DNA from: an uncultured Aliiroseovarius sp.
Lineage (GTDB): Bacteria; Pseudomonadota; Alphaproteobacteria; Rhodobacterales; Rhodobacteraceae
Direction of reading: 5' to 3'
Length of the DNA stretch: 9,018 nt
Assembly (NCBI GenBank): GCA_938023895.1
Contig: CALJDH010000245.1
Span: 1-9,018 of the forward strand
In this document: positions 1-6,325 of the stretch, in pieces
Layout of the letters: each line of letters opens with the position of its first letter
Numbering within the stretch: the stretch's first letter is position 1
Translations under genes and position numbers: made by a program
The notes under the pieces: generated by a model
The model's database searches: none
What the model was told of the DNA's origin: nothing
Seen by the model: the letters and a program-made list of their open reading frames with translations, nothing else

Positions 1-348
1 GCGAAGGGCGTGTTCCAAGGCAAGATCCTTGTAAAACCCGACGCACAGAAGACGGATGGCTATCAGAAGTCGCAGTCGCTTCTTCTGGATGACGACGCAA
101 GCTTCCAAGCGAAGCCCGAGCTTGAGATCTACGCTGATGACGTAATCTGTTCGCATGGCTCTACCACCGGTGCGATTGACGAAGAGGCGCTGTTTTATCT
201 GCGCTCGCGTGGCGTTCCAACGCCGATCGCGACTGACCTTCTGGTTCTGGCCTTCTTGGCTGACGCCATCGAAGAGATCGAAGACGAAGACATCGCTGCC
301 GAAGTCACTGGGCGTCTGGACGCCTGGCTGGCGCGTCGTCGCGGCTGA
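1..348 (+). CDS. sufD: SufD, Fe-S cluster assembly scaffold subunit (C-terminal 115 residues, 5' partial)
   Basis: This is the C-terminal part of SufD; the gene begins before the window. SufD pairs with SufB, and with the ATPase SufC forms the cytoplasmic SufBC2D scaffold on which Fe-S clusters are built. The visible part carries the SufB/SufD core signature: a KTDGYQKSQSLLL stretch, then KPELEIYADDV, then CSHGST. The His of CSHG (codon 154-156) matches the conserved SufD histidine known in E. coli to matter for cluster formation. The remaining residues form the usual helical tail, with YLRSRG followed by an acidic helix and a basic WLARRRG end. It reads in frame from base 1 to the TGA at 346-348. 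The next gene starts 17 nt later, and sufS lies downstream in the same direction, which supports the assignment. SufB shares this fold, but the order before sufS and the short C-terminus favour SufD. Confidence 0.93.
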   Translation, partial: AKGVFQGKILVKPDAQKTDGYQKSQSLLLDDDASFQAKPELEIYADDVICSHGSTTGAIDEEALFYLRSRGVPTPIATDLLVLAFLADAIEEIEDEDIAAEVTGRLDAWLARRRG

Positions 349-365
349 TCTGAAGGGGGCGTCTG

Positions 366-872
366 GTGTCTGTCCTGCAAGATATGGTGCACGCCTATCG
401 CAGCCCGCGCGCGGTGTTTCGACGTCGCGTGGGGGATGGCAGCCCGCGTGAAGACCGGGCGCTGGCGGTCCTGATGTTCGCCTGCGCGCTGGTCTTTGCA
501 GCCCAGATGCCACGCTTGGCACGACAGGCGCATGAAACGGGTGAAGAACTGAACATGCTGTTGGGTGCGACCCTGCTGGGTTGGCTCTTCATCATGCCTC
601 TGGTGCTTTATGCGTTGGGAACGATCAGCCATCTGATTGCGCGTATTGTTGGTGGCAAGGGCAGCCCGTATACCGCGCGTTTCGCGCTGTTCTGGGCGCT
701 TCTCTGTGCAGCACCCGTTTGGCTGCTGTGGGGACTCGTAGCAGGTTTTATCGGCCCGGGTGTCCAATTGTCGCTAGTGGGGCTTCTGGCCCTTGTGGTG
801 TTCATCTTGTTCTGGTCTATCAATCTGCGTGAGGCCGAACGAGGCCCGGTAGAAACAAGCAAGGCAGAGTGA
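366..872 (+). CDS. Yip1-family small membrane protein inside the suf operon (first copy)
   Basis: This is a 168-residue integral membrane protein of the Yip1 type; its function is unknown. I see about four hydrophobic segments, near residues 32-48, 65-92, 105-128 and 132-153. A basic N-terminus (RSPRAVFRRRVG) should lie in the cytoplasm. Residues 89-100 read HLIARIVGGKGS, a motif also found in the next protein. The GTG start at 366 is chosen because a good ribosome binding site (AAGGGGG, 353-359) sits 6 nt before it; the first ATG lies six codons later without a better site. The gene lies 17 nt after sufD and its stop overlaps the next start by one base (TGATG), so it is co-transcribed with suf. 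Placement suggests a membrane-linked role near Fe-S assembly, but that is inference. Family recognition comes from sequence style and is fairly sure. Confidence 0.82.
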   Translation: MSVLQDMVHAYRSPRAVFRRRVGDGSPREDRALAVLMFACALVFAAQMPRLARQAHETGEELNMLLGATLLGWLFIMPLVLYALGTISHLIARIVGGKGSPYTARFALFWALLCAAPVWLLWGLVAGFIGPGVQLSLVGLLALVVFILFWSINLREAERGPVETSKAE

Positions 873-1468
873 TGCAATTCACCCCCGGATACCTGTTTGG
901 GATGGCGCTTCAGACCGTGCCAGAGCCGCGCAAAGTGGCACGAGACCTGTTTGACCTAGGGCTGAATCGAGAAACCCTGTGGACCGCGCTGTTGTTGATG
1001 GTCGTTCTGGCCACAGGGCTTAGCGTCATCGCGGATATCCTGTTCCCAATCGATGCCCAGCTGATGGGGCCAGTCCTATCGAACCCGGCCACGCTGGGGC
1101 TGGTCGAAGGCGTGGTCATGTTTGGCCTTGCTGTGGCAATCCATGTGATTGGTCGGCTGATGGGCGGGCAGGGCACATTGGAGAACGCCATCATGACCGT
1201 GGTCTGGATGGAGTTCGTCTTTCTGGGGCTACAGGTTCTGACCGTCGTTCTGACGCTGATCGCCCCCGCCATGGCGGCACTTTTGATGTTCGCCTCGGTC
1301 TTTTTCTTCTTCTGGGTGCTGACCCATTTCACGGTTGAAAACCACGGGTTCCAGTCGGCGGGTCTCGTCTTCACGTCGATCCTGATTTTCATGGTGCTGG
1401 CCGTGTTTGCCCTGTCCTTCATCCTGGTGCTTCTTGGGGTCGAACCCATCGAATTGCCCGCACAATGA
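872..1468 (+). CDS. Yip1-family membrane protein inside the suf operon (second copy)
   Basis: This is a 198-residue membrane protein with about five hydrophobic stretches, near residues 38-58, 74-96, 108-131, 132-153 and 163-190, and a soluble N-terminal part containing VPEPRKVARDLFDL. It is a Yip1-type protein and a probable distant paralogue of its upstream neighbour: residues 91-102 read HVIGRLMGGQGT, against HLIARIVGGKGS in the first protein. The start is the ATG at 872, which overlaps the previous stop (TGATG) and has AAGG about 7 nt ahead. An in-frame GTG one codon earlier is less likely. Tight packing and the one-base overlap point to translational coupling with the first copy, possibly for a 1:1 complex (inference). 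sufS starts 12 nt downstream. No catalytic residue or cofactor site is visible, so no function is assigned. Confidence 0.82.
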   Translation: MQFTPGYLFGMALQTVPEPRKVARDLFDLGLNRETLWTALLLMVVLATGLSVIADILFPIDAQLMGPVLSNPATLGLVEGVVMFGLAVAIHVIGRLMGGQGTLENAIMTVVWMEFVFLGLQVLTVVLTLIAPAMAALLMFASVFFFFWVLTHFTVENHGFQSAGLVFTSILIFMVLAVFALSFILVLLGVEPIELPAQ

Positions 1469-1480
1469 TCGGAGCCGTTC

Positions 1481-2701
1481 ATGTATGATATCAACAAGAT
1501 CCGCAGTGAATTTCCGATCCTCACGCGCGAGGTAAACGGCAAGCCGTTGACTTATCTGGACAACGGGGCATCGGCGCAGAAGCCTCAGGTGGTGATCGAC
1601 GCGATTACGCGCGGCTATGCCGAGGAATACTCCAACGTCCATCGCGGGCTGCATTACCTGTCGAACCTCTCGACCGAGCGTTACGAAGCCGTACGCGGGA
1701 TCGTGGCGAAGTTCCTGAATGCAGGCTCCGAGGATGAGATCGTCTTTAATTCCGGCACCACCGAGGGCATCAACCTTGTGTCCTACGCCTGGGCCGCGCC
1801 GCGGATGCAGGCAGGCGACGAGATCATCCTGTCCACGATGGAGCATCACGCCAACATCGTCCCATGGCATTTCCTCCGCGAGCGTCAGGGCGTGGTTCTG
1901 AAATGGATCGACCCAGAGCTGGACGGATCGCTGGACCCGCAAAAAGTGCTGGATGCGATCACGGATCGCACCAAGCTGATTGCGATCACGCAATGCTCCA
2001 ATGTGCTTGGAACCGTTGTGGATGTGAAAACGATCTGCGCGGGTGCGCGCGCCAAGGACGTTCCGGTGCTGGTCGATGGTTCACAAGGGGCCGTGCACAT
2101 GCCCGTGGATGTGCAGGACATTGGCTGTGATTTCTATGCGATCACCGGCCACAAACTTTATGGCCCGTCGGGGTCCGGCGCGATCTATATCCGCGCCGAC
2201 CGTCAGGCCGAGATGCAGCCATTCTTCGGTGGCGGAGACATGATTAACGAGGTCACAAAGGACACCGTGACCTATGCCAAGCCGCCTCTAAAATTCGAAG
2301 CGGGTACGCCGGGGATCGTTCAGACCATCGGTATGGGCGCGGCGCTGGAATACCTGATGGATCTAGGTATGGAGAATGTCGCAGCGCATGAGGCGTCTTT
2401 GGCGGCCTATGCGGCTGAGCGCTTTGCAGGGCTGAACTGGGTGAATGTCCAAGGGCACGCAACCGGTAAGGCCGCGATCTTCTCGTTGACGATGGACGGG
2501 GCAGCACATGCACATGACATCTCGACCATTCTGGACAAGAAGGGCATCGCCGTTCGGGCAGGGCACCACTGTGCGAAGCCTTTGATGGAACATATGGGCG
2601 TCGCGGCAACGGCGCGGGCATCCTTTGGGCTGTACAACACCAAGGACGAGGTGGATACGCTGATTGACGGGCTGGAACTGTGCCACAAGCTTCTGGCTTA
2701 G
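1481..2701 (+). CDS. sufS: SufS, PLP-dependent cysteine desulfurase
   Basis: SufS removes sulfur from L-cysteine, giving alanine and an enzyme persulfide that feeds SufBCD cluster assembly in the cytoplasm. At 406 residues it has the normal family length. The PLP Schiff-base lysine is Lys225 in ITGHKLYGP. His123 of EHHAN stacks on PLP, and Asp199 and Gln202 of VDGSQGAVH contact the ring nitrogen and O3'. The persulfide cysteine is Cys364 in RAGHHCAKP, in the SufS/CsdA (type II) context. Arg359 and Arg379 match the substrate-carboxylate arginines of E. coli SufS. The phosphate-binding loop is SGTTEGIN at 91-98. The start is supported by GGAG at 1471-1474, 6 nt ahead. It is the last gene of the operon in this window: a hairpin cluster and a convergent gene follow, with no sufA, sufE or sufT. 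The partner that accepts sulfur is not visible here. Confidence 0.96.
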   Translation: MYDINKIRSEFPILTREVNGKPLTYLDNGASAQKPQVVIDAITRGYAEEYSNVHRGLHYLSNLSTERYEAVRGIVAKFLNAGSEDEIVFNSGTTEGINLVSYAWAAPRMQAGDEIILSTMEHHANIVPWHFLRERQGVVLKWIDPELDGSLDPQKVLDAITDRTKLIAITQCSNVLGTVVDVKTICAGARAKDVPVLVDGSQGAVHMPVDVQDIGCDFYAITGHKLYGPSGSGAIYIRADRQAEMQPFFGGGDMINEVTKDTVTYAKPPLKFEAGTPGIVQTIGMGAALEYLMDLGMENVAAHEASLAAYAAERFAGLNWVNVQGHATGKAAIFSLTMDGAAHAHDISTILDKKGIAVRAGHHCAKPLMEHMGVAATARASFGLYNTKDEVDTLIDGLELCHKLLA

Positions 2702-2710
2702 GCTGTCGGT

Positions 2711-2767
2711 GGCTCACGTTGTGAGCCTGCAGGGGGCGTTGCCCCCGCCCGAGGCCCGATGGGCCTC
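2711..2767 (+). terminator. Three tandem perfect hairpins at the end of the suf operon
   Basis: Three perfect inverted repeats lie in a row, each with a 3-base loop. They are GGCTCAC-gtt-GTGAGCC (2711-2727), GGGGGC-gtt-GCCCCC (2732-2746) and GAGGCCC-gat-GGGCCTC (2751-2767). They start 9 nt after the sufS stop and lie 42 nt past the stop of the convergent tetR, so they fold on either transcript. There is no clear T-run after any of them on the plus strand, so they may act as a transcription barrier, a 3'-end stabiliser or a Rho-assisted end rather than a classic intrinsic terminator. The structure is read directly; the role is inferred. Confidence 0.6.
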
Positions 2768-2799
2768 AGACTCCCCCAGGATATTTTGAGCAAGGAAAT
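2729..2799. repeat. Probable dispersed intergenic repeat of Rhodobacteraceae type
   Basis: The second and third hairpins and the following ACTCCCCCAGGATATTTT plus GAGCAAGGAAAT resemble, from memory, a sequence type found after many genes in roseobacter genomes (GGGGGC..GCCCCC, GAGGCCCGATGGGCCTC, then CTCCCCCAGGATATTT). Only one copy is in this window, so the repeat status cannot be shown here. Confidence 0.35.
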
Positions 2800-2808
2800 G
2801 CGAAGTGC

Positions 2809-3426
2809 TTAGTCGTCTGCTTTGATGAGTCCTAGCCCGCGCAGATAAATCCCGATCCCGCTTTCCAGAAGTTCTTCGGGCGGGAAGGGACTTTTTTGGC
2901 CGGGGCTACCGCGGCCGAACAGTTCGACCACGCCGTGGCTCATGGCCCAGATATGGGCGCTGATCATGCGCGAGGGCGGGCGTTTTTCGGGCGGAATATT
3001 CTCGATCAGCTTGCCTGCGGCTTTTTCCAGAACGCCCATCGCGCGAGACGAGACCATCGCCAGTTCAGGCGAGCGATTAACGGATATTCCGCTTTCGAAC
3101 ATCGAGATGTAATGGCCGGGATACTTGCGGGCAAAGGCCAGATAGGCGCGGCCTGTCGCTTCGAAACTGGCCAGCGCCGAGGGTTGGCCCTTGTCATAGG
3201 CAAATTCCATGAGGTCCGCGAAGATCTCGTAGCCTTGGCGTGCCGCCTCGGCAATCAGGTCTTCACGACCTGCGAAGTGGCGATAGACCGCAGCAGGCGT
3301 CACGCCAGCCTGTTTGGCGGCCTCGGACAGGGTGAAGCCGGTGGGACCTTTTTCTTCGATCAGGGCGAGGGCAGCATCGACCAGCGCCTGACGAAGATTT
3401 CCGTGGTGATAGCCGCGCTTAGGCAT
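2809..3426 (-). CDS. TetR-family transcriptional regulator with WHG-type C-terminal domain
   Basis: This is a 205-residue cytoplasmic DNA-binding repressor of the TetR family. The N-terminus ([16 protein letters not shown], residues 5-20) and the helix-turn-helix ([21 protein letters not shown], about 31-51) are typical, with the family's YRHF recognition-helix end. The ligand-binding half contains [10 protein letters not shown] (160-169), whose W...HG matches the WHG-type TetR C-terminal domain; the ligand cannot be told from sequence. The ATG at 3426 is chosen because GAGG lies about 7 nt before it and residue 2 begins the family start PKRGYHHGN; a longer frame upstream (to 3513) runs inside ppk2 and lacks family sequence. 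The start overlaps the end of ppk2 by 8 bp (ATGCCTAA), so the two are translationally coupled. It probably controls its own operon, but no operator was proven. Confidence 0.92.
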   Translation of the reverse strand: MPKRGYHHGNLRQALVDAALALIEEKGPTGFTLSEAAKQAGVTPAAVYRHFAGREDLIAEAARQGYEIFADLMEFAYDKGQPSALASFEATGRAYLAFARKYPGHYISMFESGISVNRSPELAMVSSRAMGVLEKAAGKLIENIPPEKRPPSRMISAHIWAMSHGVVELFGRGSPGQKSPFPPEELLESGIGIYLRGLGLIKADD

Positions 3427-4300
3427 TTTCACCCTCAGCCCAAAGCTCGGGCCCACCGCAGATCCTGTCGTCGGGGGCGTTTGCGACGTTGCCATCTTTA
3501 CCCGCGTAGTCAACGCCGTGCAGGACGGCTTTCAACGCGGCAAGACGCGCGCGTTTCTTGTCGTCTGACCGGATCACGGTCCACGGGGCTACGTCGCGGT
3601 GACTTCTTTCCAGTGTTTCCTTGATCGCGTCCGAATAGGCATCCCAGCGGTTCAAGCCTTCGACGTCGATCCAGCTGAGTTTCCACTGTTTTAACGGGTC
3701 TTTCTCGCGCGACAGGAAACGGCGGAGTTGTTCAGCGCGTCCCACGTTTAGCCAGATTTTGACGAAGTGAATGCCTTCATCGACAAGCATATCTTCGAAT
3801 TCGGGCAGCTGGCGGAAAAAGGCCTCGCGTTGGGTGTCTTTACAAAAGTCAAAGACCTTCTCGACTACGCCACGGTTGTACCAGCTTCTGTCGAACAGAA
3901 CGATTTCGCCTTCGGTTGGTAAGTGTTTGACATAGCGCTGGAAATACCATTCGCCTGCCTCGCGGTCCGAAGGTTTGGACAGCGCCACGACCCGTGCGAC
4001 CCGCGGGTTCAGGTTCTCGCGGAAGCGTTTGATCGTGCCGCCTTTGCCTGCCGCGTCGCGGCCCTCGAACACCACGACCACGCGTTTTCCAGTGGCTTTC
4101 ACATCCGCTTGCAACTTGACCAGTTCAAGCTGCAGCGCTTCCAGCTCGGCCTCGTAAATTTCTTTGTCGATCGGCTTATCGTACGGATAGGTCTCCGACA
4201 GAATGTCCTTCTTAGATCCATTCTTGATGGCGTCGCGCACTGCGTCGGGGGCAGATGTGCGAAAGAACTCGGAAATGGCGCCGTCAAATGGCAATGACAT
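3419..4300 (-). CDS. ppk2: Polyphosphate kinase 2, one-domain type
   Basis: This 293-residue P-loop kinase uses inorganic polyphosphate to phosphorylate nucleoside diphosphates (or the reverse), linking phosphate stores to ADP/ATP or GDP/GTP pools in the cytoplasm. Walker A is [11 protein letters not shown] (78-88, Lys86). Walker B with the PPK2 signature is [14 protein letters not shown] (134-147, Asp137). The lid region [17 protein letters not shown] spans 193-209 and carries the basic residues expected to grip polyphosphate. Length and a single catalytic domain fit the short class I type; which nucleotide it prefers cannot be read. The ATG at 4300 is preferred over a TTG two codons upstream because AGGAG (4308-4312) is 7 nt before the ATG and too close to the TTG. 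metA lies 57 bp upstream and tetR overlaps the 3' end by 8 bp. Confidence 0.95.
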   Translation of the reverse strand: MSLPFDGAISEFFRTSAPDAVRDAIKNGSKKDILSETYPYDKPIDKEIYEAELEALQLELVKLQADVKATGKRVVVVFEGRDAAGKGGTIKRFRENLNPRVARVVALSKPSDREAGEWYFQRYVKHLPTEGEIVLFDRSWYNRGVVEKVFDFCKDTQREAFFRQLPEFEDMLVDEGIHFVKIWLNVGRAEQLRRFLSREKDPLKQWKLSWIDVEGLNRWDAYSDAIKETLERSHRDVAPWTVIRSDDKKRARLAALKAVLHGVDYAGKDGNVANAPDDRICGGPELWAEGENA

Positions 4301-4307
4301 AGGCAAA

Positions 4308-4312
4308 CTCCT
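4308..4312 (-). promoter_or_regulatory. Ribosome binding site deciding the ppk2 start
   Basis: AGGAG on the minus strand lies 7 nt before ATG 4300 and only 1 nt before the alternative TTG at 4306, so it selects the ATG. Confidence 0.75.
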
Positions 4313-4323
4313 GATTTCACACC

Positions 4324-4352
4324 AATATGGGGGCCGAGACCGCGTTTGGCAA
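4324..4352 (-). promoter_or_regulatory. Candidate sigma-70-type promoter for ppk2-tetR
   Basis: On the minus strand TTGCCA (4347-4352) is separated by 17 nt from CATATT (4324-4329). The -35 matches consensus at 5 of 6 positions and the -10 at 4 of 6. Transcription would begin near 4317, leaving a short leader that holds the AGGAG site. Inferred by eye; read-through from metA is also possible. Confidence 0.35.
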
Positions 4353-4357
4353 TCAGC

Positions 4358-5296
4358 TTAGACGCGGCGATCTTTCACAGCCTGACCAATCTGCGTGATG
4401 TCATAGGGCGTGGTCATATACATCTCTGAGATCCAGTTCTGATACAGAAGATGCGCGTGGCTGCGCCAGCGGTTCTCGGGCGGCTGCGTGGGATCGTCGT
4501 CAGGATAGTAGTTCATCGGTACGTTGATCGGCGCGCCTTTGGCCACGTCGCGGTCGTATTCGCCCTTCAGGGTCAGATCGTCATACTCGAAATGGTTGAA
4601 GATATAGAGCGCGCGATGAGCCTTATCCTCGATCAGGCAGGGGCCTGTCTCGTCCGAGCCAAGCAGGGTCTGAAGGCCAGCGGCAGCGTCTACTTCTTCC
4701 TGCTTCATTTCGGTCCAGCGGCTGACGGGCACCACGCAACTGTCTGAGAACCCGCGCAAATAGGGCGAGGCAGGTGCCAGGTTTTTCTGCGGGAAACAAC
4801 CAAACGCCTTGGCGTCCAGAATGTGTTTCTTCACGCCATGGAAGTAGTAGATCATCGCCATGCCGCCCCAGCAGACGCCGAAGGTGGAATGGACGTTGGT
4901 TTGGCTCCAGTCGAGGATTTGGGTCAGTTCATCCCAGTAGGTGACCTCTTCAAAGGGCAGATGCTCGATCGGGGCACCAGTGATGATCAAACCATCGAAC
5001 TTCTGATCCTTCACCTCTTCCCACGGCTGATAGAAGGCGCCGATATGGGCCTCGCTGGTGTTCTTCGAGATATGCTCGGATGGGCGAAGAAGCGTCAGTT
5101 CGATCTGAAGCGGATGCGATCCAATCAGGCGGGCAAACTGGGTCTCGGTCTCGATCTTTTTGGGCATCAGGTTCAGAAGGGCGATCCGCATCGGGCGGAT
5201 GTCCTGCTTTGCGGCCTGATCCTCGGGCATGACCATCACGCCTTCGTCCTTCAGCACGTCTACTGCTGGCAGGGTCGAGGGGATTTTGATGGGCAT
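4358..5296 (-). CDS. metA: MetA-type homoserine O-acyltransferase, predicted to use acetyl-CoA
   Basis: This 312-residue enzyme acylates the hydroxyl of L-homoserine, the first committed step from homoserine to methionine. The fold is the glutamine-amidotransferase-like MetA (HTS) family. The acyl-enzyme nucleophile is Cys142 in FGVCWGG, and His235 and Glu237 in NHFEYD complete the catalytic set at the numbering known from E. coli Met[13 protein letters not shown] (277-288) near the C-terminus is also conserved. Residue 111, which sets acyl specificity in this family (Gly for succinyl, Glu for acetyl), is Glu here ([10 protein letters not shown]). The product is therefore probably O-acetylhomoserine despite the family name. 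The ATG at 5296 has AAAGGA about 9 nt ahead. The P-loop gene ends 45 bp upstream and ppk2 starts 57 bp downstream. No SAM riboswitch is recognisable in the leader. Confidence 0.95.
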   Translation of the reverse strand: MPIKIPSTLPAVDVLKDEGVMVMPEDQAAKQDIRPMRIALLNLMPKKIETETQFARLIGSHPLQIELTLLRPSEHISKNTSEAHIGAFYQPWEEVKDQKFDGLIITGAPIEHLPFEEVTYWDELTQILDWSQTNVHSTFGVCWGGMAMIYYFHGVKKHILDAKAFGCFPQKNLAPASPYLRGFSDSCVVPVSRWTEMKQEEVDAAAGLQTLLGSDETGPCLIEDKAHRALYIFNHFEYDDLTLKGEYDRDVAKGAPINVPMNYYPDDDPTQPPENRWRSHAHLLYQNWISEMYMTTPYDITQIGQAVKDRRV

Positions 5297-5341
5297 GGAA
5301 CCGGTCCTTTTTTGTATGTGAGGGATATAGATGGGGAGCGC

Positions 5342-6202
5342 TTAGCGCGCGTCAATGGCCGCAGCGATCATGCGATCAAAGTCTTGCGGCGACTTAATCT
5401 GTGCGACCTCATGCGCGCAGAGCGACACGCCATAACGCGCCATGTGTTCATAAAGCGGCTGACGGTGGTTCAGCGCCTGTGCATAGGTCCAGCGGATGAA
5501 GGTATCAGGATCAACATCATCTTCTTTGACATTGAATTCACTTAAATATTCACCCCAGACACGCGCCAGAAATTCGGGCTGATAGGCCATGGGTTTAGGC
5601 GCGCGGTCAAAGCGTTCGACCAGCTTTTGGGTGTGGGCCTCGTCTCCGCGCAGCCAAACCAGAAGGCAATGCTTGCTGAGTTCGGACAGAAGGGCGTCGT
5701 GCTCGCCCAAGGCGGCATCAATCCATTCGCAGATTGATCCGCCGCTGTCGCAGATGAAATGCGGATAGCCATAGATGCGCTCGGCCCGTTCAATGAAGGA
5801 TGCGGTGTCCATCAAAGCCGAGATCTCGGCCTTTTTGAACTGATCTTGCCGACGGCGATATTCATCAATAGGCAGGCCGCCTTTTTCCACATCACCGGGT
5901 TTGCCCAGATATGTTGCCACCGGGGTCAGATTCTCAAAGCTAATTTTTGAGGTGATCCGGATCGAATCCGACATCAAAAGCTCGCGCAGGAAGGGGACCT
6001 TCATCGCCTCGGCTTTGAAATTATCGGCGATGTGCTCGCCCATGTATCGGGTGCCAATGCGGTAATCGATCGAATAGTGGAACCAGTCCCCCTGGTCACG
6101 CAGAAGGTTGGACAGATAGGTTTTGCCAAGCCCGGACATGCCAAAGAAAAGCACGCGCTTATGCGTTGCTGACTGCCAGTCCGCTGAGGATTGATAAAGC
6201 AT
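5342..6202 (-). CDS. P-loop NTPase or kinase-like protein of unknown function
   Basis: This 286-residue cytoplasmic protein has a clear Walker A motif, GMSGLGKT (21-28), after a beta strand (RVLFF). A likely Walker B or second strand is PHFICDSGG (147-155, Asp152). Residues 181-204 (LVWLRGDEAH...VERFDRAPKP) look like the strand plus R..R-P lid that closes nucleotide kinases of the shikimate/gluconate-kinase fold, so a small-molecule kinase is possible. No substrate signature is recognised and I do not assign a reaction. The ATG at 6202 is chosen because AAGGTG (6209-6214) is 6 nt upstream, whereas the GTG at 6211 lies inside that site. metA begins 45 bp downstream in the same direction, so the two may share a transcript; a role near methionine metabolism is only a guess from position. 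Confidence 0.85.
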   Translation of the reverse strand: MLYQSSADWQSATHKRVLFFGMSGLGKTYLSNLLRDQGDWFHYSIDYRIGTRYMGEHIADNFKAEAMKVPFLRELLMSDSIRITSKISFENLTPVATYLGKPGDVEKGGLPIDEYRRRQDQFKKAEISALMDTASFIERAERIYGYPHFICDSGGSICEWIDAALGEHDALLSELSKHCLLVWLRGDEAHTQKLVERFDRAPKPMAYQPEFLARVWGEYLSEFNVKEDDVDPDTFIRWTYAQALNHRQPLYEHMARYGVSLCAHEVAQIKSPQDFDRMIAAAIDAR

Positions 6203-6208
6203 GCCTGT

Positions 6209-6214
6209 CACCTT
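6209..6214 (-). promoter_or_regulatory. Ribosome binding site deciding the P-loop gene start
   Basis: AAGGTG on the minus strand lies 6 nt before ATG 6202. The alternative GTG start at 6211 overlaps it, which rules that start out in practice. Confidence 0.65.
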
Positions 6215-6227
6215 GTGTTACGGCCCT

Positions 6228-6256
6228 TTGGTAAATGCCTGAGGCAACGGGGTCAA
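6228..6256 (-). promoter_or_regulatory. Weak candidate promoter for the P-loop NTPase-metA unit
   Basis: On the minus strand TTGACC (6251-6256) is followed after 17 nt by TACCAA (6228-6233). The -35 is good (5 of 6) and the -10 poor (3 of 6). It lies between the terminator of the outer membrane gene and the P-loop start, where a promoter is needed. Confidence 0.3.
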
Positions 6257-6268
6257 ATGCTTCTGTTA

Positions 6269-6300
6269 CAAAAGAAAACGCCCCACCAAAGGGCGGGGCG
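6269..6300 (-). terminator. Intrinsic terminator of the FadL-like gene
   Basis: Read on the minus strand, CGCCCC (6295-6300) pairs with GGGGCG (6279-6284). Two more GC pairs lie inside a single mismatch, closing a 4-base loop, and TTTTCTTTTG follows. It starts 26 nt past the stop at 6326 and separates this gene from the P-loop gene. Confidence 0.85.
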
Positions 6301-6325
6301 CATCGATAGGAATTTGATCGTTAGA

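Noticed and set aside
1229..1993. 254-codon minus-strand frame opposite the second Yip1 gene and sufS
   Set aside because: It runs antisense to SufS with all its catalytic residues intact and shows no domain or ribosome binding site.
3427..3513. Longer tetR with a 29-residue N-terminal extension
   Set aside because: The extension lies fully within ppk2 and is not TetR-like; the ATG at 3426 has a good ribosome binding site and starts the conserved sequence.
2896..3624. 242-codon plus-strand frame opposite tetR and ppk2
   Set aside because: The protein is low-complexity and Arg/His-rich with no recognisable domain, while the minus strand carries two well-marked families.
5297..5341. SAM-II-type riboswitch ahead of metA
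   Set aside because: AAAAAAGGA near the start codon is reminiscent of the conserved GCUAAAAAGG end, but the stem and the upstream GAUUU region of SAM-II are absent and the gap is only 45 bp.
5324..5355. Promoter for metA using TTGACG (5350-5355) and TATATC (5324-5329)
   Set aside because: The spacer would be 20 nt, too long for a normal promoter, and the -35 lies within the upstream coding end.
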